Below are positions 28,002 through 34,830 of a stretch of 64,000 nt of DNA, piece by piece. The stretch covers positions 372,001 through 436,000 of the forward strand of contig NZ_JAULSC010000001.1 of the NCBI RefSeq assembly GCF_030518195.1. The letters are read 5' to 3'. A program made the translations under genes and the position numbers. Every line of letters begins with the position of its first letter. Position 1 is the first letter of the stretch. A model generated the notes under the pieces. The model ran no database searches, was not told the origin of the DNA, and was given only the letters and a program-made list of their open reading frames with translations. This DNA comes from Nocardioides cremeus. Lineage in GTDB: Bacteria > Actinomycetota > Actinomycetes > Propionibacteriales > Nocardioidaceae.

Positions 28002-28808
28002 ATGACCTCTCAGACAGCGATCCTGGGCGCCGGCGTGATGGGGGAGGCCCTGCTCTCGGGCCTGGTCCGTGCGGGGCGTCGTGTCGACCGGCTGATGGTC
28101 GGCGAGAAGCGGCCCGAGCGCGCCCACGAGCTCGAGGAGCGCTACGGCGTGGCCGTGCTCGACAACCGCAGCGCCGCGGCGAAGGCCGACACGATCGCGC
28201 TGGTCGTCAAGCCGCAGGACATGGCCGACCTGCTCGAGGAGATCGCGCCGGTGCTGCGCCCCGGCGTGCTGCTGGTCAGCCTCGCCGCCGGCATCACCAC
28301 CGCCTACATCGAGTCGCGGGTGCCCGAGGGCGTCGCGGTCGTGCGCGTCATGCCCAACACCCCCGCGCTCGTCGACGAGGGGATGACCGCCATCTCCCCG
28401 GGCTCGCACTCCAGCGAGGCCGACCTCGCCGAGGTCGAGACCCTGATGTCGTCGGTCGGCAAGGTGCTGCGCATCCCCGAGCGCCAGCAGGACGCCGTGA
28501 CGGCGATCAGCGGCTCGGGGCCGGCGTACATCTTCTTCGTCGTGGAGTCGATGATCGAGGCCGGCGTGCACCTGGGCCTGCCCCGCGCCACCGCCACCGA
28601 CCTGGTCATCCAGACCCTGGTGGGCAGCGGCAAGATGCTGCGCGAGACCGGCACCCACCCCACCGTGCTGCGCGAGCAGGTCACCTCGCCCGGCGGCACC
28701 ACCGCCTCGGCGCTGCGCGAGCTCGAGGTGCACAAGGTCCGCGCCGCCTTCCTGGCCGCCATGGAGGCCGCCCGCGACCGCTCCCGCGCCCTGGCCCAGG
28801 GCTCCTGA
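28002..28808 (+). CDS. proC: pyrroline-5-carboxylate reductase
   Basis: A 268-residue enzyme for the last step of proline synthesis, reducing P5C with NAD(P)H. It has the Rossmann motif AILGAGVMGEALLSGLV, the RVMPNTPALVDEGMT region, and the C-terminal signature AISGSGPAYIFFVVESMIEAG with SPGGTTASALRELE. ATG 28002 is preferred: GGAGG lies nine bases upstream, whereas ATG 27993 abuts it. The location between ppx and the HTH/bS22 genes matches Rv0500 of M. tuberculosis and SCO3337 of Streptomyces (recalled). Confidence 0.96.
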   Translation: MTSQTAILGAGVMGEALLSGLVRAGRRVDRLMVGEKRPERAHELEERYGVAVLDNRSAAAKADTIALVVKPQDMADLLEEIAPVLRPGVLLVSLAAGITTAYIESRVPEGVAVVRVMPNTPALVDEGMTAISPGSHSSEADLAEVETLMSSVGKVLRIPERQQDAVTAISGSGPAYIFFVVESMIEAGVHLGLPRATATDLVIQTLVGSGKMLRETGTHPTVLREQVTSPGGTTASALRELEVHKVRAAFLAAMEAARDRSRALAQGS

Positions 28809-28861
28809 GCGCCCGGACAGGTGGTGGCCGGGCCGACCGGCGGGCTGGCAGGGTGGGTCCC

Positions 28862-29602
28862 ATGAGCGACACAGCGGTGCAGCCGCACGTCCGGTTCTGG
28901 TTCGACCCCGTGTGCCCCTTCGCCTGGATGACCAGCAAGTGGGTGCGGATGGTCGCCGAGCAGCGCGGCCACGAGGTGGAGTGGCGCTTCATCTCGCTGC
29001 GCCTGCTCAACGCGCACGTCGACTACGACTCCCACTTCCCGCCCGAGTACGAGGCCGGCCACACCTCCGGCCTGCACCTGCTGCGCGTGTGCGCCCGGGC
29101 CCGCGACGAGCACGGCCCCGACGCGGTGGCCCGGCTCTACCCGGCCATCAGCTCGCGCATCTTCGACGTCGACCCCGGTGAGAGCGGCGGCGGGATGCCC
29201 GCCGGCGAGCGGGTCCAGGAGCTGCTGGGCGCCGCGCTCGAGGAGGCCGGTCTGCCGGCCGAGCTGGCCACCGCCTACGACGACGAGTCGTACGACGCGC
29301 AGCTGCGGGCCGAGACCGACGAGGCGCTCGCGCTGACCGGCAAGGACGTCGGCACCCCGATCCTGCACATCGCCCCGCCCGAGGGCGCGGCCTTCTTCGG
29401 TCCGGTGATCAGCCGGCTGCCCAGCGAGGAGGAGGCCGGCGCGCTGTGGGACCACGTCGTCGGGCTGGCCACCTTCCCCGGCTTCGCCGAGCTCAAGCGC
29501 AGCCTGCGCGAGCTGCCCCAGCTGCGTGCCTTCGGCGTCGACGAGGGCGAGGCCGGCGTGCAGGAGGACTGGCACGGCGGCTCGCGCCGCCAGAAGAAGT
29601 AG
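28862..29602 (+). CDS. DsbA-family protein, mycothiol-dependent nitroreductase Rv2466c-like
   Basis: A 246-residue thioredoxin-fold protein. FWFDPVCPFAWMTSKWVRMV aligns with the active-site region of M. tuberculosis Rv2466c, which uses mycothiol and a CPWC motif. Here the second cysteine is replaced (CPFA), leaving one nucleophilic thiol. Further shared segments are GKDVGTPILHIAP, FFGPVISRLPSEEEAGALWD and FAELKRSLRELPQL. A mycothiol-dependent reductase or transferase role is therefore inferred, not shown. The start is ATG 28862, seven bases after a CAGGGT hexamer. Confidence 0.78.
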   Translation: MSDTAVQPHVRFWFDPVCPFAWMTSKWVRMVAEQRGHEVEWRFISLRLLNAHVDYDSHFPPEYEAGHTSGLHLLRVCARARDEHGPDAVARLYPAISSRIFDVDPGESGGGMPAGERVQELLGAALEEAGLPAELATAYDDESYDAQLRAETDEALALTGKDVGTPILHIAPPEGAAFFGPVISRLPSEEEAGALWDHVVGLATFPGFAELKRSLRELPQLRAFGVDEGEAGVQEDWHGGSRRQKK

Positions 29603-29661
29603 TCGCCCAGCCCTGCCACACTCGCCCCCGCCCGACCCTCCGACCAGATGGAGAGCCACCC

Positions 29662-30585
29662 GTGAAGACCCTGCGCACCCCTGACGACCGCTTCGCCGAC
29701 CTGCCCGACTTCCCGTGGCAGCCGTCGTACGCCGAGCTCACCGACCCCGACGGCGGCGAGCCGCTGCGGATGGCCTACCTCGACGTGGGGCCCGCCGAGG
29801 GCTTCGACGACGCCCCGGTCGCGCTGCTGCTGCACGGCGAGCCGTCGTGGTCGTTCCTCTACCGCCACGTGATCGGGGTGCTGGCCGCGGCCGGCGTGCG
29901 CTGCATCGCCCCCGACCTGATCGGCTTCGGGCGCTCCGACAAGCCCACCCGGCCCGAGGACCACAGCTACGCCCGCCACGTCGAGTGGGTGCGCGAGCTG
30001 GTCGTCGACGACCTCGACCTGCACGACGTCACCCTGGTCGGCCAGGACTGGGGCGGGCTGATCGGGCTGCGCCTGGTCGCCGAGAACCCCGACCGGTTCG
30101 CGCGCGTCGTGGCGGCCAACACCGGTATGCCCACCGGCGACTTCGACATGCCCGAGATCTGGCACCAGTTCCGCAAGGCCGTCGAGAGCGCCGACCACCT
30201 CGACGTGGGCCGCTTCGTGGAGTCCGGCTGCGTGCGCGGGCTCAGCGACGAGGTGCGTGCGGCGTACGACGCCCCGTTCCCCACCCAGGAGATGGTCGCC
30301 GGGCCGCGGGCGATGCCCGGGCTGGTGCCGACCAGCACCGACGACCCGGCCACCAAGGCCAACCGGGCGGCCTGGGAGTCGCTGGGTCGCTGGGAGAAGC
30401 CGTTCCTGGTCGCGTTCTCCGACTCCGACCCGATCACCGGGGCGATGGCGCCGCTGATGAAGAAGCTGGTGCCGGGCACCCGCGAGGTCGAGCACCCGGT
30501 CATCGAGCGCGCCGGGCACTTCTTGCAGGAGGACGCCGGCGCCGAGCTCGGCCACGCGGTGGCCGAGTTCATCGCCGCCACCTGA
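29662..30585 (+). CDS. haloalkane dehalogenase (alpha/beta hydrolase)
   Basis: A 307-residue alpha/beta-hydrolase of the DhlA-like (HLD-I) group, which hydrolyses carbon-halogen bonds. The nucleophile elbow is VGQDWGGLIGL with Asp followed by the halide-binding Trp; HGEPSWSFLYRHV forms the oxyanion region; the acid is in AFSDSDPITG and the catalytic His in ERAGHFLQEDAG. The length matches the family. It has a GTG start with GGAGAG upstream. It is convergent with trpS, with 21 bases between stops. The natural substrate is unknown. Confidence 0.88.
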   Translation: MKTLRTPDDRFADLPDFPWQPSYAELTDPDGGEPLRMAYLDVGPAEGFDDAPVALLLHGEPSWSFLYRHVIGVLAAAGVRCIAPDLIGFGRSDKPTRPEDHSYARHVEWVRELVVDDLDLHDVTLVGQDWGGLIGLRLVAENPDRFARVVAANTGMPTGDFDMPEIWHQFRKAVESADHLDVGRFVESGCVRGLSDEVRAAYDAPFPTQEMVAGPRAMPGLVPTSTDDPATKANRAAWESLGRWEKPFLVAFSDSDPITGAMAPLMKKLVPGTREVEHPVIERAGHFLQEDAGAELGHAVAEFIAAT

Positions 30586-30606
30586 GCCGGCGGTCGCCGC
30601 GGCGGG

Positions 30607-31596
30607 TCACAGCCCCATCGCCGCCTCGGCGGCCGCCAGCACGGGCGCGGTGACCCCGCGGCACCGCTCCTGCCCCGCGTCGTACGCCGCGTGCAGACGC
30701 GCCGGGTCGGCGAGCAGGTCGGCGTGGCGACGCTGCACCGGCTCCAGCACCGCCACGACGGCGTCGGTGACCGCGCGCTTCAGCGCGCCGTAGGTGCCGA
30801 TGCCCTCGGCGGAGCCGCCACAGGCCACGAGCACGTCGAGCAGGTTGGTGACACCGGGCTTGGCCGCACGGTCCGCGCGCACGGCGGTGGGCCCGGTGTC
30901 GCTGTCGGTGACGGCTCGCGCGATCTTGCGCCGCACCACGTCGGGCGGGTCGAGCAGGCCGACCACGCCCGACAGGTCGGTGCTCGACTTGCTCATCTTG
31001 CTGGTGGGCCGCTGCAGGTCCATCACCCGCGCCCCGGCGGGTGCCACCACGATCTCGGGCACCGTGAACACCTCGCCGTAGGTGCGGTTGAAGCGCACCG
31101 CGAGGTCGCGCGCCAGCTCGACGTGCTGGCGCTGGTCGTCACCCACGGGCACCTGGTCCGGCCGGTAGAGCAGGATGTCGGCGGCCATCAGCACCGGATA
31201 GGTCAGCAGCGCCGCCCGGCTCGATCCGTCGGCGCGCCGACGCTGCTTGAACTGGATCATCCGCCCCAGCTCGCCGCTGGACGCGACGCACTCGAGCAGG
31301 AAGGCGAGCTGGCGGTGCGCGGGCACCCGGCTCTGCACGAACAGGGTGCTGCGCTCGAGCCCCACCGCGAGTAGCAGCGCGGCCAGGTCGCGGCTGCGCT
31401 CGCGCAGCAGCCGCGGGTCGTGGCCGTCGGTGAGCGCGTGCAGGTCGCTGACGCCCACGAAGCAGTCGTGGGCGTCCTGGCCCGCGACGAGGGGGCGCAG
31501 CGCGCCGAGCAGGTTGCCGAGGGTGGGGCTGCCGCTGGGGGTGACCAGCGAGAGCCGGCGGGTGCCGGCGCTGGACGGTGCGAGGTGCGTGGACAT
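30607..31596 (-). CDS. trpS: tryptophanyl-tRNA synthetase, probable auxiliary antibiotic-resistant type
   Basis: A 329-residue class I synthetase that charges tRNA-Trp. The HIGH-type motif is TLGNLLGALRPLV and the KMSKS loop is intact in SKMSKSSTDLSGVV; LTYPVLMAADILLYRPDQVPVGDDQRQH is the Trp-pocket region. In the N-terminal loop, the Gln normally found in the G-x-Q-P-[ST]-G motif is Thr here (VTPSG). Position near proC and bldN matches Streptomyces SCO3334 (TrpRS1), which resists indolmycin and is controlled by attenuation (recalled). A Trp-Trp leader lies upstream, supporting the same role. The start ATG 31596 has AGGAGA upstream. Confidence 0.9.
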   Translation of the reverse strand: MSTHLAPSSAGTRRLSLVTPSGSPTLGNLLGALRPLVAGQDAHDCFVGVSDLHALTDGHDPRLLRERSRDLAALLLAVGLERSTLFVQSRVPAHRQLAFLLECVASSGELGRMIQFKQRRRADGSSRAALLTYPVLMAADILLYRPDQVPVGDDQRQHVELARDLAVRFNRTYGEVFTVPEIVVAPAGARVMDLQRPTSKMSKSSTDLSGVVGLLDPPDVVRRKIARAVTDSDTGPTAVRADRAAKPGVTNLLDVLVACGGSAEGIGTYGALKRAVTDAVVAVLEPVQRRHADLLADPARLHAAYDAGQERCRGVTAPVLAAAEAAMGL

Positions 31597-31646
31597 GTCG
31601 TCTCCTGGTGGGTGCGTGCCCACGCGAGGCTGTCCGGAGAAGACGA

Positions 31647-31668
31647 ACGGCCGCCCGTGGACGGCCGT
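31647..31668 (-). terminator. candidate attenuator terminator hairpin of trpS
   Basis: A 7-bp perfect stem (arms 31647-31653 and 31662-31668) with an 8-base loop, followed on the minus strand by TCGTCTTCTCC. It lies between the leader peptide and trpS. Its promoter-proximal arm overlaps GCCGTC (31660-31665), which can instead pair with GACGGC at 31701-31706. Confidence 0.5.
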
Positions 31669-31692
31669 GGGATGAGGAAGGTGCGCTCGATC

Positions 31693-31718
31693 GGTGGTCC
31701 GCCGTCAGGCGGCCCACC
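31693..31718 (-). promoter_or_regulatory. trp-type leader hairpin (regions 1:2)
   Basis: An 11-bp stem with one mismatch and a 4-base loop (arms 31693-31703 and 31708-31718). The upstream arm overlaps both Trp codons and the loop covers the leader stop codon, as expected for the pause hairpin of a ribosome-mediated attenuator. Confidence 0.6.
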
Positions 31719-31785
31719 ACGGGGAGCACGGCACGAGACCCGCGCAGGCGGGGCTCGGGACGGGGCTCGGGGTGGTGACCAGCAC
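31705..31785 (-). CDS. trpS leader peptide with tandem Trp codons
   Basis: A 26-residue open frame ending PCSPWWAA-stop, with adjacent Trp codons at 31714-31719 three and four codons before the end. The GTG at 31785 lies six bases after a TACTGT -10, so the leader message is probably leaderless. A 9-residue version from the GTG at 31734 is also possible. Ribosome stalling at these codons when charged tRNA-Trp is scarce would disrupt the 1:2 hairpin and favour read-through into trpS. Confidence 0.65.
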   Translation of the reverse strand: MLVTTPSPVPSPACAGLVPCSPWWAA

Positions 31786-31791
31786 GTGGGC

Positions 31792-31820
31792 ACAGTAGCG
31801 CCGCGAGTGGCCGGCGTCAC
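31792..31820 (-). promoter_or_regulatory. promoter of the trpS leader
   Basis: On the minus strand a GTGACG -35 (31815-31820), a 17-base spacer and a TACTGT -10 (31792-31797). The same -35 hexamer and spacing occur upstream of hemL. Confidence 0.6.
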
Positions 31821-31829
31821 CCGCGGCGG

Positions 31830-31835
31830 TAGCGT
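31830..31835 (+). promoter_or_regulatory. predicted -10 of the acuC-like gene (leaderless)
   Basis: TAGCGT ends seven bases before the GTG at 31843. It interleaves with the divergent trpS leader promoter. Confidence 0.45.
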
Positions 31836-31842
31836 CGGGGCC

Positions 31843-33054
31843 GTGCTCGCCTGCTCCGGACCCTCCACCGTCGTCTTCGACCCCCGCCTCACGGAGTACG
31901 ACTTCGGTGTGGGCCACCCGATGTCGCCGGTGCGGGTGGACCTGACGATGCGGCTGGCCCAGGAGCTGGGCGTCGTGAACGGCGCCGGCGGCGCCGGCGG
32001 CGCCGGCGGCCTTCGGCAGGTGCCGGCGCCGATCGCCCCCGACGACCTGCTGCTCACGGTGCACGAGCCGGTGCTGCTCGAGGCCGTCCAGGACGCCGGG
32101 CGGCGGGTCCGGCCCCGGCTCGACGTCGGGCTGGGCACCGACGACAACCCCGTCTTCGCCGGCATGCACGAGGCCGGCGCGCACGTCGTGGGCGCCACGG
32201 TCGAGGCCTGCCGGCAGGTCTGGAGCGGCGAGTCGCTGCACTCGGCCAACATCACCGGCGGCCTGCACCACGCCATGCCCGACCGGGTCAGCGGCTTCTG
32301 CGTCTACAACGACATCGCCGTGGGCATCCGCACGCTGCTCGACCAGGGCGCCGAGCGGGTGGCCTACGTCGACATCGACGTCCACCACGGCGACGGGGTC
32401 GAGAAGATCTTCTGGGACGACCCGCGGGTGCTGACGATCTCGTTGCACGAGACCGGCCAGATCCTCTTCCCGGGCACCGGCTTCCCCAACGACCTCGGCG
32501 GGGCCGGGGCCGAGGGGAGCGCGGTCAACGTCGCGCTGCCGCCCGGCACCTCCGACGCCGGCTGGCTGCGCGCCTTCCACGCCGTGGTCGGGCCCCTGCT
32601 GCGGGAGTTCGCCCCGCAGGTGCTCATCAGCCAGCACGGCTGCGACTCCCACGCCGACGACCCGCTCGCCCACCTGATGCTCTCGGTCGACGGACAGCGC
32701 GCCGCGCACGAGGCCCTGCACGACCTGGCCCACGAGGTCGCCGACGGGCGCTGGGTGGCGCTCGGCGGCGGTGGCTACGAGCTCGTCTCGGTCGTGCCGC
32801 GCTCGTGGACCCACCTGCTGGCCTGCGTCGCGGGCACCCCTCTCGACGTGCAGACCGCGACCCCCGGCGCGTGGCAGGAGCACGTGCAGCGGCTGCTGGG
32901 CCAGGTGGCCCCACGGCGGATGACCGACGGCGTGACCCCGGCCTACCGTGACTGGGCCGAGGGCTACGACCCCGACACCTGGCTCGACCGGGCCGTGCAG
33001 GCCACCCGGGTCGCGGCCTTCCCGCTGCACGGGCTCGACCCGCAGGCCTGGTAG
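31843..33054 (+). CDS. acetoin-utilisation AcuC-like histone-deacetylase family hydrolase
   Basis: A 403-residue zinc amidohydrolase of the HDAC superfamily; bacterial AcuC removes acetyl groups from acetyl-CoA synthetase and other proteins. The zinc and catalytic segments are intact: NITGGLHHAMPDRVSGFC, VDIDVHHGDGVEKIFWDD, SQHGCDSHADDPLAH and LGGGGYELVSV. A 9-base unit is repeated three times early in the gene (31981-32007), coding a Gly-Ala-Gly run. The GTG at 31843 fits the -10. An in-frame open stretch upstream overlaps trpS and is rejected. Confidence 0.88.
   Translation: MLACSGPSTVVFDPRLTEYDFGVGHPMSPVRVDLTMRLAQELGVVNGAGGAGGAGGLRQVPAPIAPDDLLLTVHEPVLLEAVQDAGRRVRPRLDVGLGTDDNPVFAGMHEAGAHVVGATVEACRQVWSGESLHSANITGGLHHAMPDRVSGFCVYNDIAVGIRTLLDQGAERVAYVDIDVHHGDGVEKIFWDDPRVLTISLHETGQILFPGTGFPNDLGGAGAEGSAVNVALPPGTSDAGWLRAFHAVVGPLLREFAPQVLISQHGCDSHADDPLAHLMLSVDGQRAAHEALHDLAHEVADGRWVALGGGGYELVSVVPRSWTHLLACVAGTPLDVQTATPGAWQEHVQRLLGQVAPRRMTDGVTPAYRDWAEGYDPDTWLDRAVQATRVAAFPLHGLDPQAW
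31981..32007 (+). repeat. tandem 9-bp repeat in the acuC-like gene
   Basis: Three exact copies of GGCGCCGGC in frame, followed by a partial fourth. They encode a Gly-Ala-Gly run between the first two secondary-structure elements of the protein. Copy-number change would keep the frame. Confidence 0.85.
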
Positions 33055-33088
33055 CGCGGGGAGCGCCGGGCGAGCACTGGGGTAGAAC

Positions 33089-33106
33089 ATGACCCATCTG
33101 GGTCAT
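33089..33106. promoter_or_regulatory. 18-bp near-palindrome upstream of the HTH gene
   Basis: ATGACCCATCTGGGTCAT, eight of nine pairs matching, 34 bases after the acuC-like stop. It may be a terminator-like hairpin or an operator for the HTH gene that follows. Confidence 0.4.
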
Positions 33107-33177
33107 TTGCAAGCCGACACGCCGACGAATGCCGAGTCACTTGCGATTGCCCCTTCCCCACGAGTCACTCCAGGCCC

Positions 33178-33183
33178 TATTCT
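33178..33183 (+). promoter_or_regulatory. predicted -10 of the HTH/bS22 genes
   Basis: TATTCT is a good TANNNT match 73 bases before the ATG at 33257. A 9-bp direct repeat CGAGTCACT (33133-33141 and 33161-33169) lies just upstream. The leader then holds a 7-bp GC hairpin at 33206-33225. Confidence 0.4.
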
Positions 33184-33256
33184 CACCACTGCGTGGCCGT
33201 GGAGTCGCCGGCGGGGAAGCCGGCGGACGTGCCACCCAGGAAGTCGGTGCAAGCTC

Positions 33257-33463
33257 ATGGTGACCAGCTCTTCGGGAGACATCTCCGAGGCCAAGTTCCT
33301 GACCGTTGCCGAGGTGGCCGCGATGATGCGGGTCTCGAAGATGACGGTCTACCGCCTCGTGCACAACGGCGACCTGCCCGCGGTCCGGGTCGGGCGCTCG
33401 TTCCGGGTGCGCGAGGAGGACGCCAACGAGTACATCCGCAAGTCCTTCTACGACGCGGGCTGA
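33257..33463 (+). CDS. small helix-turn-helix DNA-binding protein, excisionase-type fold (Rv0500A-like)
   Basis: A 68-residue protein made almost wholly of one MerR/excisionase-type winged helix: LTVAEVAAMMRVSKMTVYRL, then VHNGDLPAVRVGRSFRVREE. Such proteins are often named excisionase, but this one sits in a conserved chromosomal location between proC and the bS22 gene (Rv0500A in M. tuberculosis, recalled), with no phage genes nearby; a regulatory or architectural role is more likely. There is no well-placed Shine-Dalgarno sequence before ATG 33257. Confidence 0.85.
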   Translation: MVTSSSGDISEAKFLTVAEVAAMMRVSKMTVYRLVHNGDLPAVRVGRSFRVREEDANEYIRKSFYDAG

Positions 33464-33553
33464 GCCGATTCTCCCAGCCCGCCACCGGCCCAGTAGGCTG
33501 TCGGCGTCCTTCGCGCCTCTGCGCGGGACCACCAGCTGGGAAAGGAACAACCT

Positions 33554-33655
33554 GTGGGTTCGGTCATCAAGAAGCGGCGCAAGCGCATGGCCAAGAAGAA
33601 GCACCGCAAGCTGCTGAAGAAGACGCGCGTCCAGCGTCGCAAGCTCGGCAAGTAG
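33554..33655 (+). CDS. small basic 30S ribosomal protein bS22 (AURKAIP1/COX24 domain)
   Basis: A 33-residue, extremely basic protein starting [19 protein letters not shown] and ending RRKLGK. This matches the AURKAIP1/COX24-domain protein found in mycobacterial 30S subunits (bS22, Rv0500B by position, recalled). The GTG start has AAAGGA about seven bases upstream. It lies between the small HTH gene and an epimerase-like gene. Confidence 0.9.
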   Translation: MGSVIKKRRKRMAKKKHRKLLKKTRVQRRKLGK

Positions 33656-33744
33656 TCGCGGGCCACCGCGCGGGCCACGGGCCCGCGCAGGTGGCGCACC
33701 ACCCAGCACGACGTCGATAGCTCTCGAGGGAATCGGACGCGAAC

Positions 33745-34830
33745 ATGGGCAAGGTCGTCCTGGTGACCGGGGTCTCACGAGACCTCGGTCGTCGTTCCGC
33801 GCGCTCCCTCGCCTCCGACCCCGCGGTATCGCGGGTGATCGGGGTCGACGCCGTGCCCCCTCGCGGCGACATCGGCGAGGTCTCCTTCGTGCGTGCCGAC
33901 ATCCGCACCCCGGTGATCGCCAAGGTGATCGCCAAGGAGGACGTCGACACCGTCGTCCACATGAGCGTCATCGCCACCCCTGGCAGTGCCGGCGGGCGGG
34001 GCACGATGAAGGAGCTCAACGTCATCGGGACGATGCAGCTGCTCGCGGCCTGCCAGCGCGCACCCAGCGTGCGCGACGTCGTCGTGAAGTCGACGACGAC
34101 CGTCTACGGCGCCAGCAGCCGCGATCCCGCGATGTTCACCGAGGACATGGAGCCGCGTCGCGCCCCGCGCGCCGGCTACGCCAAGGACGTCGCCGAGGTC
34201 GAGGGCTACGTGCGCGGCTTCGCGCGCCGTCGCGGCGACGTGCGGGTCACCCTGCTGCGCTGCGCCAACGTCGTGGGCCCCCACGTGCAGAGCCCGCTGA
34301 CCTCCTACCTGCGCCTGCCGGTCGTGCCCACGGTCGCCGGCTACGACCCGCGCCTGCAGCTGCTGCACGAGGACGACCTCTTCGCGGTCCTGCACCACGC
34401 GGTCACCCACGAGGTGGCCGGCACCTTCAACGTCGCCGGCGACGGGGTCGTGATGCTCTCCCAGGCACTGCGCCGGCTGCGCCGCCCGACCCTGGCCCTG
34501 CCGGGCTTCGCGGTCGGCTCGCTCGGCTCGGCGCTGCGCTCGGCCCGGGTCGCCGACTTCTCGCCCGAGCAGGTCAGCTTCCTGACCTACGGGCGCGGGG
34601 TGGACACCACGCGGATGCGCACCGAGCTGGGCTTCCACCCGGTCCGCTCCACCGCGGAGGCGCTCACCGACTTCGGGGCCACCCTGCCGCGCACCGGCGG
34701 GCGGGCCGAGCGCCTGCTCGACGGGTTGGCCGCGGCCTTCCCCGAGCAGGGCGAGACCCCGGACCGGCCCGAGCCGCTGCGCCCGGTCGACGACGACGAA
34801 CGACGAGTCCCGGGAGGTCGGCATGGGTGA
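33745..34830 (+). CDS. NAD-dependent epimerase/dehydratase family protein (Rv0501-like)
   Basis: A 361-residue extended-SDR protein. The Rossmann start is VVLVTGVSRDLGRRSARSLA, followed by VRADIRTPVI and VVHMSVIATPG. The classical YxxxK catalytic pair is not evident: after the STTTVYGAS segment the equivalent region reads GYAKDVAEVE, so catalytic activity is doubtful or altered. It overlaps the acyltransferase gene by eight bases, indicating co-translation. Position matches Rv0501 (galE2) of M. tuberculosis (recalled). GAGGGA precedes the ATG. Confidence 0.85.
   Translation: MGKVVLVTGVSRDLGRRSARSLASDPAVSRVIGVDAVPPRGDIGEVSFVRADIRTPVIAKVIAKEDVDTVVHMSVIATPGSAGGRGTMKELNVIGTMQLLAACQRAPSVRDVVVKSTTTVYGASSRDPAMFTEDMEPRRAPRAGYAKDVAEVEGYVRGFARRRGDVRVTLLRCANVVGPHVQSPLTSYLRLPVVPTVAGYDPRLQLLHEDDLFAVLHHAVTHEVAGTFNVAGDGVVMLSQALRRLRRPTLALPGFAVGSLGSALRSARVADFSPEQVSFLTYGRGVDTTRMRTELGFHPVRSTAEALTDFGATLPRTGGRAERLLDGLAAAFPEQGETPDRPEPLRPVDDDERRVPGGRHG

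Noticed and set aside
33206..33225. GC hairpin before the HTH gene as a riboswitch
   Set aside because: A single 7-bp stem with no match to conserved cores of cobalamin, c-di-AMP, c-di-GMP or glycine riboswitches that I could see.
33257..33463. Excisionase-like protein as a sign of a prophage or integrative element
   Set aside because: No integrase, attachment site or phage gene is near; the gene occupies a conserved core position beside bS22 and proC.
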